From: Ignavibacteria bacterium
Lineage (GTDB): Bacteria; Bacteroidota; Ignavibacteria; Kapaibacteriales; UBA2268
Direction of reading: 5' to 3'
Length of the DNA: 63,905 bases
NCBI GenBank assembly: GCA_012518115.1
Contig: JAAYTD010000032.1
Span: 1-63,905, forward strand
The notes below the pieces were generated by a model. It saw only the letters and a program-made list of their open reading frames with translations. It was not told the origin of the DNA and did no database searches. Numbering within the stretch: position 1 is the first letter of the stretch; each line of letters opens with the position of its first letter. Position numbers and translations under genes: made by a program. Below are positions 16,896-24,899 of the stretch, piece after piece.

Positions 16896-19880
16896 ATGAA
16901 CATAACAACAGAAAACACATTTGAAGCTGCTTTAGTGCAATCGTTAATAGAACAAGGCGGTTATTTTGCAGGCAATGCAGCAGATTACAGCCCTGAATTG
17001 GGCATGTTTAAATATGAAGTGATTAATTTTTTAAAAGAATCACAACCAAAACGTTGGCAGAAATTGGTTAACATTTACGGTGCAGAAGCCGAAGATAGAG
17101 TGATTCAACGACTTTACAAAGAGTTGGATTTGAGAGGCAGTCTGGATGTATTGCGCAATGGCTTCAAAGATTATGGGGTCGGTTTTCAAATGGCCTTTTT
17201 TCAGCCGGTTTCCGGATTAAATCCTGATGCGGTAGATTTATACAATAAAAACAGTCTGAAAGTTTATCGCCAAATATATTACAGTAACAAAAATAGAAAT
17301 TCGGTTGATGTTTTGCTTTCTTTAAACGGAATTCCTGTTGCTACATTAGAACTCAAAAATCAATTTACTGGTCAAAATGTTGGAAATGCCTTGAAACAGT
17401 ACAGCAGTACAAGAGATAATAGAGAACTACTTTTTGCTTTTAAAAAGCGTTGTTTAGTTCACTTTGCTGTTGATCAAGACGAAGTGTTTATGACAACTAA
17501 ATTAGATGGAACTAAAACCTATTGGCTACCATTTAATAAAGGAACAAATAATGGAAAAGGAAATCCACAAAATCCTAATGGCTATCGAACAGCTTATTTA
17601 TGGGAAAATATTTTGCAAAAAGATAGTTGGATGGAAATCATTCAACGATTTGTGCATTTACAAACTGAAAAAATTGAAGTTGAAGGCAAAATCTACACGA
17701 AAGAAAAACTGATTTTTCCAAGATACCATCAATTAGATGTAGTTAGAGAAATTAGCAAAGATGTACTGAAAGTTGGAGCAGGTAAAAATTATTTAATTCA
17801 GCATTCAGCTGGTTCAGGAAAAAGTAATTCCATTGCTTGGTTAGCTTATCGCTTATCGAGTTTACACAATGCAGCGAATGAGCGAATTTTTGATTCTGTC
17901 ATTGTAGTAACTGACAGAAAAGTATTAGACCAACAATTGCAAAACACAATATATCAATTTGAGCATAAAACAGGCGTAGTTCAAAAAATTGACAAAGATA
18001 GTTCTCAATTAGCTGCCGCATTGGGTTATGGCACAAACATTATAATAACTACTTTGCAAAAGTTTCCTTTTGTTGTGGACAAAGTAGGTGAATTACCAGA
18101 ACGAAAATATGCGGTAATTGTAGATGAAGCTCACAGTTCTCAAGGAGGTGAAGCAAGTAAAAAACTGAAAGAAGTTTTAGCTTCAAAAACATTGGAACAA
18201 GCTATTGAAGATGATACTGACGACTACACAGGAGACGACTTTATTAGAGAGCAAATTGAAAGATCGGCAGCAATAAGAGGACAACAACCAAATATTTCAT
18301 TTTTTGCATTTACAGCAACACCAAAATATAAAACTTTACAAGTTTTTGGAGAAAAAGATGAAACAGGAAAACCTAAAGCCTTTCATTTATATTCTATGCG
18401 TCAAGCCATTGAAGAAGGTTTTATTTTAGATGTATTGCAAAACTACACCACCTATGAACTTTATTTTAAATTAACAAAAGCTATTGAAGAAGACCCAAAT
18501 CTTAACAAGAAAAAAGCAGCCAAAGCAATAGGCAAGTTTGTTTCCTTACATCCGCATAATTTAGCACAGAAAACAGAAATAATGATTGAACATTTCAGGG
18601 ATATTGTTTCTAAAAAAATTGGAGGAAAAGCAAAAGCTATGGTGGTTTGTGGTTCAAGACTTCATGCCAAACGTTACTATGAAGAATTTAAAAAGTACAT
18701 CAAGAATAAAGGATATGAAAATGAAATTAAAATATTGGTAGCTTTTTCAGGAAAAGTAGTTGACGACAATGCACCCGATGGAGTTTCTGAACCTGAAATG
18801 ACAGGCTATAGCGAAAAAGAATTGCCAATAGTTTTTGAAAGGATTGAATACAAAATTTTGATTGTAGCAGATAAATATCAAACAGGTTTTGACCAACCTT
18901 TATTGCATACAATGTATGTAGATAAAAAATTGTCAGGAGTTAAAGCTGTTCAAACACTTTCACGTCTGAACAGAATACACCCAGGCAAGGAAGATACTTT
19001 TGTTTTAGATTTTGTTAACGACCGACAAACTATTTTAGACTCGTTTCAGCCATATTATGAAGTAACTTCTGTAACAGAGGAAACAAATATTAACCATTTG
19101 TATGACTTAAAAGCACGATTAGACGAGTTTCAAGTGTATTGGACACAAGAAATAGAAGGCTTTGCCAATGTATATTTCAACCCAGAAACAAAATTAAATA
19201 ACCTAAAACATCAAAAAAAATTATATGCTTTTACCGATTCAGCAGTTGACAGATTTAGAGCCATTGAAGAAGAAGAAAAACGAGATGAATTTAAAAAAGG
19301 CTTGCGTTCTTGGACAAATTTATATGCTTTTCTTTCTCAAATAATGTCTTTTATTGATTCTGAATTTGAGAAGTTTTATGCTTATGCTAAACTATTACAA
19401 ACTCGACTTCCAAAGAGAGATCTTTCAGAATCTTTGCACTTAGACGACGAGGTGGCATTGGAGTATTATCGCTTGCAGAAAATAAAAGAAGGCTCAATAG
19501 CACTACAAAAAGGAGAGGAAGGCGAATTGAGTGGTACAAAGGAAGCTGGCTTGAAGCGAACAAAAGATGAAGAAGCACCACTTTCTGAAATAATCCATGT
19601 GTTAAATGAACGTTTCGGAACAGAATTTGAAGAGGCGGATAGGCTCTTCTTTGAGCAGATTGAAGCAGAGCTGATAGAGGATGAAATATTGCAAAAGCAA
19701 GCCAAAGTAAATAAGCTGGATACATTTAAATTATCTTTCAACGAGATATTTATTGAAAAACTAATCGGGCGAATGGATCAAAATCAGGAAATTTATGAAA
19801 AAATACTAGAAGACACACAGTTTGGTAACTTAGTAAAAGAATTAATGATGAAAAAAATATATAAACAACTGAACGCATAA
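16896..19880 (+). CDS. hsdR: Type I restriction enzyme, endonuclease/translocase subunit
   Basis: 994 aa motor and nuclease subunit. The N-terminal PD-(D/E)xK nuclease shows Asp138 followed by E152-L-K154. The superfamily 2 helicase follows: motif I GSGKS (306-310), DEAH at 410-413, motif III FAFTATPK, and motif VI QTLSRLNR. A C-terminal helical region of about 250 residues ends the protein and would contact HsdM. All catalytic residues visible, so the system looks functional. Separated from hsdS by 60 bp of A-rich sequence. Together hsdM-S-R interrupts an otherwise housekeeping region and may be horizontally acquired. Confidence 0.96.
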   Translation: MNITTENTFEAALVQSLIEQGGYFAGNAADYSPELGMFKYEVINFLKESQPKRWQKLVNIYGAEAEDRVIQRLYKELDLRGSLDVLRNGFKDYGVGFQMAFFQPVSGLNPDAVDLYNKNSLKVYRQIYYSNKNRNSVDVLLSLNGIPVATLELKNQFTGQNVGNALKQYSSTRDNRELLFAFKKRCLVHFAVDQDEVFMTTKLDGTKTYWLPFNKGTNNGKGNPQNPNGYRTAYLWENILQKDSWMEIIQRFVHLQTEKIEVEGKIYTKEKLIFPRYHQLDVVREISKDVLKVGAGKNYLIQHSAGSGKSNSIAWLAYRLSSLHNAANERIFDSVIVVTDRKVLDQQLQNTIYQFEHKTGVVQKIDKDSSQLAAALGYGTNIIITTLQKFPFVVDKVGELPERKYAVIVDEAHSSQGGEASKKLKEVLASKTLEQAIEDDTDDYTGDDFIREQIERSAAIRGQQPNISFFAFTATPKYKTLQVFGEKDETGKPKAFHLYSMRQAIEEGFILDVLQNYTTYELYFKLTKAIEEDPNLNKKKAAKAIGKFVSLHPHNLAQKTEIMIEHFRDIVSKKIGGKAKAMVVCGSRLHAKRYYEEFKKYIKNKGYENEIKILVAFSGKVVDDNAPDGVSEPEMTGYSEKELPIVFERIEYKILIVADKYQTGFDQPLLHTMYVDKKLSGVKAVQTLSRLNRIHPGKEDTFVLDFVNDRQTILDSFQPYYEVTSVTEETNINHLYDLKARLDEFQVYWTQEIEGFANVYFNPETKLNNLKHQKKLYAFTDSAVDRFRAIEEEEKRDEFKKGLRSWTNLYAFLSQIMSFIDSEFEKFYAYAKLLQTRLPKRDLSESLHLDDEVALEYYRLQKIKEGSIALQKGEEGELSGTKEAGLKRTKDEEAPLSEIIHVLNERFGTEFEEADRLFFEQIEAELIEDEILQKQAKVNKLDTFKLSFNEIFIEKLIGRMDQNQEIYEKILEDTQFGNLVKELMMKKIYKQLNA

Positions 19881-20005
19881 TATAAACGTTTCATATTTGT
19901 AACATTACAAGCTAGTTAAAATAACAAACAGAACAGATAAAATATAAGTGGAGCCCAGAACTCACTAAAAAAAACGAATTGACATCAAAAAAAGAAGTAA
20001 AAAAA

Positions 20006-21703
20006 ATGAAATTAACCAAACATTTTAAGTGGGCAGCATTACTATTAATAATGCTTTTGCTTTTTAATAATAATTCTTTTGCTCAATCGGCAGACATTGA
20101 TACTGCAAATGTTTTGTTTCCTCGATACAACACTAATAAGAAGCTGATTGAATATGGCTGGAATTATCCGAATGTAGATTTTTTACTAAATAATATGAAC
20201 TCACTCGGAAAACGTCCATTTCAGGGGGTAGTTTTTAAACCATATTGGCCCGAATACCACCCAGGATATTTAGAAAATATTTTTTATCCCTACGATGTGA
20301 GTGAAAGTTATATGCAATTAGATAAACTTGCAACAATAAAATGGGCAAGTACACTCACAGATAATTTTATGAAATTCTGGGTTGCTGGACGTGCTTATGC
20401 TGATTGGTTTAACGATGAGCAATGGAAAATTGTTGATATCAACGTGAGGCGGATTTCAAAAGCAGTGGTGTATGCCAATGCTAAAGGCATTTTCTGGGAT
20501 ACTGAACATTATGGAAGCAATATCTGGAAATATGACACAACACTTTATCCTAATCACACGCTTGCCCAAGTTCAGGCAAAAGTAAGGCAACGAGGTTTTG
20601 AATTTATGCAGGCATTGTCTTCTTACAAAACAGACATTACGGTTATTGCTACAGGTTTGTGGATGTTTCCGGCTTGGGATGCAAGAGGTAACATTGACAG
20701 CATTCAAAACTCAAACTATTGTCTACTCAAGTCATTTGCTGATGGAATGCTTGAAGCTGCAACCGAACAGCAAAAAATAGTTGATGGAAATGAAATTTCC
20801 TATTATTGGCCCAATACCATTAATTGGCATTACTCGCAGGGTGCTTATGATTTGGTATCTAATGGATTCAATTTCGTTGATCCTGCCTTGATGAGCAAAA
20901 ATGATACTTTCAAGCAAGTTGGACAATCTGTTTATTACACAAATTACAAGCCCATTTCAAGCATTACTAAACAACGAAAGCTTGAACATAATGTTTATAA
21001 TTCACTGCTTTCATCAGACGAGTATGTTTGGTTTTATTCGGCAGAAAACGCTTCGTGGTGGACTAACCCTTTTCCTGAAGAAGCCGATTCTGCCATTCGT
21101 TCAGGATATAATAAATTAATGCAAGGACGAGCTCTTGGTTTCACAATCGGCAAAGACAGCATTATAACTTATTCAAATGATTTGCAAATTATATCTCCTG
21201 TCCAAAATCAGGTTTTTAATGTGGGTGACACCATTGAATTTAAAATTCAAATGGCAGATGGAATAAATTATATCAACTACTTTGCGAGCTATAATAAGTT
21301 ACCGGGATTTTCAAATCCGCCCGCTTCAAAAAAATTGCTGGCTGTTTATCCGGGGACATATCTTGTTTACGCCTATTCAAACAGTTGGGAAAAACTTTCC
21401 AATCCTGTTACTTATTACGTAAAAGATAGTTCTTCAAGGATTGAACAATTTGAAGAAAAAAGAAACTCTTTGGTGTTTCCAAATCCGTTCACTTCTTTCG
21501 TAACGATTCAGTTTCCATATACACTCAAAAATGCAGAAATAAACATTATTAACCTATCAGGAAAGGTAGTAAAACAGGTAGAAAATATTTCAGGTGAGGA
21601 AGTTACTTTACAGATTGATAATCTGCCGAGCGGACTTTATTTAATTCGTCTGACACAAGACAACAACACTATTATTACAGACAAGGTGATAATCTACGAC
21701 TGA
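20006..21703 (+). CDS. Secreted protein with T9SS sorting domain; possible TIM-barrel glycosidase-like
   Basis: 565 aa from the ATG at 20006, chosen because it gives a normal signal peptide (hydrophobic core ALLLIMLLLF, cleavage near FAQS); an in-frame TTG lies at 19979. The central 350 residues are rich in Trp/Tyr with segments such as GIFWDTEHYGSN, TVIATGLWMFPAWDARG and EYVWFYSAENASWW, resembling a glycoside-hydrolase-like barrel. A short beta domain (about residues 390-470) follows, and the last 80 residues are a type A sorting domain: VFPNPF, INIINLSGKVV, LPSGLYLIRL. It should be exported by the type IX system. Substrate and family not recognised. Confidence 0.75.
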   Translation: MKLTKHFKWAALLLIMLLLFNNNSFAQSADIDTANVLFPRYNTNKKLIEYGWNYPNVDFLLNNMNSLGKRPFQGVVFKPYWPEYHPGYLENIFYPYDVSESYMQLDKLATIKWASTLTDNFMKFWVAGRAYADWFNDEQWKIVDINVRRISKAVVYANAKGIFWDTEHYGSNIWKYDTTLYPNHTLAQVQAKVRQRGFEFMQALSSYKTDITVIATGLWMFPAWDARGNIDSIQNSNYCLLKSFADGMLEAATEQQKIVDGNEISYYWPNTINWHYSQGAYDLVSNGFNFVDPALMSKNDTFKQVGQSVYYTNYKPISSITKQRKLEHNVYNSLLSSDEYVWFYSAENASWWTNPFPEEADSAIRSGYNKLMQGRALGFTIGKDSIITYSNDLQIISPVQNQVFNVGDTIEFKIQMADGINYINYFASYNKLPGFSNPPASKKLLAVYPGTYLVYAYSNSWEKLSNPVTYYVKDSSSRIEQFEEKRNSLVFPNPFTSFVTIQFPYTLKNAEINIINLSGKVVKQVENISGEEVTLQIDNLPSGLYLIRLTQDNNTIITDKVIIYD

Positions 21704-22004
21704 CTAAACAGAAGCAGAGGATTAACAGATTGTGTTTTATTGACAATTCAGAATACTGAAATATTGAGAATCATCAATAATCAATTTCAAAATAAAATAC
21801 TTTTGATTTTTTCTATTTCGTGTTATAGTTTCGTGAATTGTGGTATTGCACTTGTTAGGGAATTAAATACCTTATATTATAATTTTCTAAAAAACTCCAA
21901 CTTTTAAAACTTAGACAAGTTTTCAGATGAAAAATGAAACCTTGTTTTTAAAAATACGTTAAAGCAGTATGTATTAATGTTAAAGATTTTAAGATTTTGA
22001 AAAT
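21704..22004. other. 301-bp intergenic region
   Basis: A+T-rich spacer between the secreted protein and the nitroreductase. I see no open frame of note, tRNA, clear terminator or repeat. The start of the region (21717-21735) loosely resembles the GATTAACAGGATT-like stretch of repeat copy B. Confidence 0.4.
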
Positions 22005-22571
22005 ATGGATACTTATGAATTAATTAAATCAAGACGTAGCCCGAGAAGCTATTCTGATAAAGCTATTAGTGCTGAAGATTTGGAAAAAATGTTTGATGCT
22101 GCTCGTTGGGCTGCTTCTGCATACAATCTTCAACCTTGGCGTTTTATATATGCTGACAAAGAAAAAAATCCTGAATTATATAATAAGATTTTAGGTGTAA
22201 TGGTTGAGTTTAATCAAAGATGGGCTAAAGCTGCTCCTATTTTAATAGTTACTTTGGTTAATACAAAAAATCCAAGAACTGGTGATGCTTTGAGCCATGC
22301 AAGATATGATTTAGGCTTGGCTGTAGGAAATATGATGATTATGGCTACATCATTAGGAATTTCTTTACGCAATATGAGTGGGTTTGATGCAAACAAAGCG
22401 CGAGAGGTATTAAATATACCTGAAAACATGGAAGCTGTAACAATTATTGCCGCAGGCTATCGTGGCTTGCCTGAAAATCTGCCTCCCGACATGTATAAAA
22501 TGGAAACTATGCCACGTGAAAGATTGGAATTAAGTGAAATTGTTTTTAATAAAGTATTCGATAAAGAATAA
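22005..22571 (+). CDS. Nitroreductase-family flavoprotein
   Basis: 188 aa FMN-dependent oxidoreductase. The N-terminal RRSPRSYSDKAIS (residues 10-22) holds the FMN-phosphate Arg pair, AARWAASAYNLQPWRFIY (about 33-50) is the classical second FMN segment, and AAGYRGLPENLP near the end is the conserved GY/RxP region. Homodimeric enzymes of this family reduce quinones, nitro compounds or flavins with NAD(P)H; the physiological substrate is unknown. Monocistronic, closed by a strong terminator shared with the convergent gene. Confidence 0.9.
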   Translation: MDTYELIKSRRSPRSYSDKAISAEDLEKMFDAARWAASAYNLQPWRFIYADKEKNPELYNKILGVMVEFNQRWAKAAPILIVTLVNTKNPRTGDALSHARYDLGLAVGNMMIMATSLGISLRNMSGFDANKAREVLNIPENMEAVTIIAAGYRGLPENLPPDMYKMETMPRERLELSEIVFNKVFDKE

Positions 22572-22600
22572 AAAAACTTATAGCTTCATGCAGAAATAAA

Positions 22601-22637
22601 AAATTCCATTGTAAGTTAACTTCTTACAATGGAATTT
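22601..22637. terminator. Bidirectional terminator
   Basis: Perfect 15-bp stem, AAATTCCATTGTAAG (22601-22615) with CTTACAATGGAATTT (22623-22637), 7-nt loop, T-rich on both sides, between convergent genes. Confidence 0.92.
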
Positions 22638-22639
22638 CT

Positions 22640-24118
22640 TTACTTTTTAATAAATTTTTCTACTTTATCGTTTATTTTCATATAATAAACACCAGTGGGC
22701 AAGCTATGTATGTCTATTCTATTAGTTGCAGGTAGTTGCAGAATTTTGTTGCCCAAAACACTATGTATTTCTATATCGTTACTGATATTTTCAATATTTG
22801 TAATGTTAATATAATCAACGGCAGGGTTAGGAAACAATATGTTTTCAACACTATTAGATCCTATTATATTTAATTGTTCTTTAAAAAATATCTCAACTTC
22901 ATGTATTTTGTTGCTCCACTCTAATGGTGAAAAAGCATATTCGTTTCCTGCTTCATCACAAAGAGAGGTTTCTTTTATATCTAATCCCCAAGTTTTATCT
23001 CTATGATTATAAACTTCATTTTTTATGCCGACCAATTTTCCTTTATAGTATTTGTATGAAGTTCTATTGCGATCATACCAATTTACTGTATCGGGCATCA
23101 AATGTGTTTTTTCTTTGATAACAATCAGATTGTCATCTTCATTGTAAAAATAATTCGTAATCATAGTCTCTTTAAATGGTTTGTTATCTTCTTGTACTTG
23201 AGTAACTATTGAATCAATTTTATTCGTATTCGCTCTGTAGTAATATGTATGTATATCACAGAATGGTAAGCCACTAGCAGTAATGACATCAACATGTCTA
23301 ATATGCCTAAACAACAAGTCATCTTTGTATTCAAATATATCTTTTTTTACATCTAATAACTTGTTGTTTGAAGTAGGGGTTGTAACTTTTTGATGTTTTA
23401 GGGTAATACGTCCTTTTTCATCATATTCATAAATTGTTTGAGCTTTTTGTTCCCAATTGTTATTTTTCCAAGCATAACTGTTTCTATTTATTAAAGAGTC
23501 TTGAGTATTGTATGTATTTTCTGTTTTTGCATAATTTACAAATCCTACATCTTCTTTATATTTTTGTGATACTTCTTCAGTAACATTGTTGTTATTATCA
23601 TACTTATATGTAATTTTTGTATAGGGTACAAAATTACTTGTTATACCATTTTTATAGTATGTTATAAATGTTTCGATTAGATCGTGGACGTTATAAGTTA
23701 ATATAATATAGTGGTCATTCCATAGAGTATAATCTGGTTCTAGTTTGTAAAATATTTGTTTTGTAATACGATTTTTTTCGTCAACTTCGGTAAGATACTT
23801 GTTTGTTTCTTTCCATTCGCCATTTATATTCATATGCGAAGAAAATTCTTTGAGAGTTACACCGTCATCAAGATATTTGTTGTTTCTACGTTCAACAAAT
23901 TGCCATTCGTTATTTGTTTCTTCATAAGTAATAATTTCTGTAGGCTTGCCTTTTGTATTAAATTCATAGTTAAATTTATACTTATAGTAGCCACCATAAA
24001 TAAGATATCCACTAAGAGTAGATTCTACAGGTAAATTCAATTCTGCATTTAGCGGGGCTGCAATTATTGTAAATAAAGTTAAAATTGCAATAGATATAGA
24101 TTTTTTAGAAACGTTCAT
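22640..24118 (-). CDS. Secreted YD-repeat-like protein with T9SS sorting domain
   Basis: 492 aa. Signal peptide (hydrophobic core IAILTLFTIIAAPLNA), then about 380 residues of degenerate beta repeats built on the pattern NNWEQK.. / YEYDEKGRI.. / YKYDNNNNV.. ; examples are NEWQFVERRNNKYLDDG, IYEYDEKGRITLK and TNYFYNEDDNLIVIKE. The repeats resemble loose YD/RHS-type strands. The final 70 residues form a type A sorting domain: LFPNPAVDYINI, IEIHSVLGNKIL, LPTGVYYMKI, VEKFIKK. Predicted to be exported by the type IX system and displayed or released. Function unknown; no toxin or enzyme domain is visible. Confidence 0.8.
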   Translation of the reverse strand: MNVSKKSISIAILTLFTIIAAPLNAELNLPVESTLSGYLIYGGYYKYKFNYEFNTKGKPTEIITYEETNNEWQFVERRNNKYLDDGVTLKEFSSHMNINGEWKETNKYLTEVDEKNRITKQIFYKLEPDYTLWNDHYIILTYNVHDLIETFITYYKNGITSNFVPYTKITYKYDNNNNVTEEVSQKYKEDVGFVNYAKTENTYNTQDSLINRNSYAWKNNNWEQKAQTIYEYDEKGRITLKHQKVTTPTSNNKLLDVKKDIFEYKDDLLFRHIRHVDVITASGLPFCDIHTYYYRANTNKIDSIVTQVQEDNKPFKETMITNYFYNEDDNLIVIKEKTHLMPDTVNWYDRNRTSYKYYKGKLVGIKNEVYNHRDKTWGLDIKETSLCDEAGNEYAFSPLEWSNKIHEVEIFFKEQLNIIGSNSVENILFPNPAVDYINITNIENISNDIEIHSVLGNKILQLPATNRIDIHSLPTGVYYMKINDKVEKFIKK

Positions 24119-24199
24119 AATAATGTGTAAATGCGATTGATTATTAAAAGATAATGTTAAGTTTTTTATTTGATAATGTCTTACTGTCTTTATTCTAGT

Positions 24200-24230
24200 A
24201 AAAAAAAAGAGATTTCCTAAAAAAATCTCT
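24200..24230 (-). terminator. Terminator of the 24240-24677 gene
   Basis: On the minus strand an 8-bp stem AGAGATTT/AAATCTCT with a 7-nt loop is followed by nine T residues. Confidence 0.75.
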
Positions 24231-24239
24231 CTTTAATTT

Positions 24240-24677
24240 TTATCTAAACATTTCTTTAATCATTCCCCAAGTTCTTTTTACGCTACTCATACTATGCGTA
24301 ACAATGACTTCGTCGCTGAACTTATAGGAATTATCTTTATAAATTATTTTCAATCTATATGTTATAGCATTTTTTGCTAGCAACTCATTTGTCGGTATAG
24401 TTTTGAAAAAAGTATCGCTATCGCAAAATGTGTAGCTAGAAGGATATCCTTTAGCTTTTTGGTATGCTATTGTTTTAAAGTTGTTGCCCGATGTTGCACG
24501 TTCTATTTCAAAGCGAACTACATTTGTTTCGGATTGAGTACGCCATTCAATATCTACTTTATCGTTATTAGAAACGGCTTTAAAAGTTTGAATAATTTGA
24601 TCGCTTGCTAATAATAATGGAAGCGTAAACAAAACGCATACGCTAATTACAATAAAACTAAACATTCTCTTTTTCAT
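24240..24677 (-). CDS. Small exported protein with fibronectin-like segment
   Basis: 145 aa. Signal peptide or N-terminal anchor (FIVISVCVLFTLPLLLAS). The mature part contains VDIEWRTQSETNVVRFEIER and a later ITYRLKIIYKDNSYKFSDEV, a pattern common just before sorting domains in Bacteroidota secreted proteins (an Ig/Fn3-like strand arrangement). No sorting domain is present: it ends in a short basic helix. Its promoter -7 element lies immediately before the ATG, so the mRNA would be almost leaderless; the alternative start Met5 would leave about 13 nt. Function unknown. Confidence 0.7.
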   Translation of the reverse strand: MKKRMFSFIVISVCVLFTLPLLLASDQIIQTFKAVSNNDKVDIEWRTQSETNVVRFEIERATSGNNFKTIAYQKAKGYPSSYTFCDSDTFFKTIPTNELLAKNAITYRLKIIYKDNSYKFSDEVIVTHSMSSVKRTWGMIKEMFR

Positions 24678-24682
24678 ACATA

Positions 24683-24714
24683 CAAAGATAATATTTTTTT
24701 ATAAATAAAACAAA
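24683..24714 (-). promoter_or_regulatory. Promoter with full -33/-7 match, near-leaderless
   Basis: On the minus strand TTTG (24714-24711), 20 bp, then TATCTTTG (24690-24683), an exact Bacteroidota promoter. The -7 element ends only 5 bp before the ATG of the 24677 gene. Confidence 0.75.
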
Positions 24715-24899
24715 ATAATTATGAAAAATTTTATAATGTTTTGCTAAAAACAGTAAAATTATACATAATGTGTAAAAAAAACTATGTATTTTTAATGATT
24801 TATTAACAATAATTGTGTAAATTCGTAATTAACTTTATAACACATATTTTATAATTTTATTCACATATTATTTATAATTTTATTTAAAAAACTAAAACT

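Noticed and set aside
19387-19741. Two overlapping minus-strand open frames within the hsdR end
   Set aside because: Opposite-strand shadows of hsdR with Ser/Leu-rich low-complexity translation and no family features.
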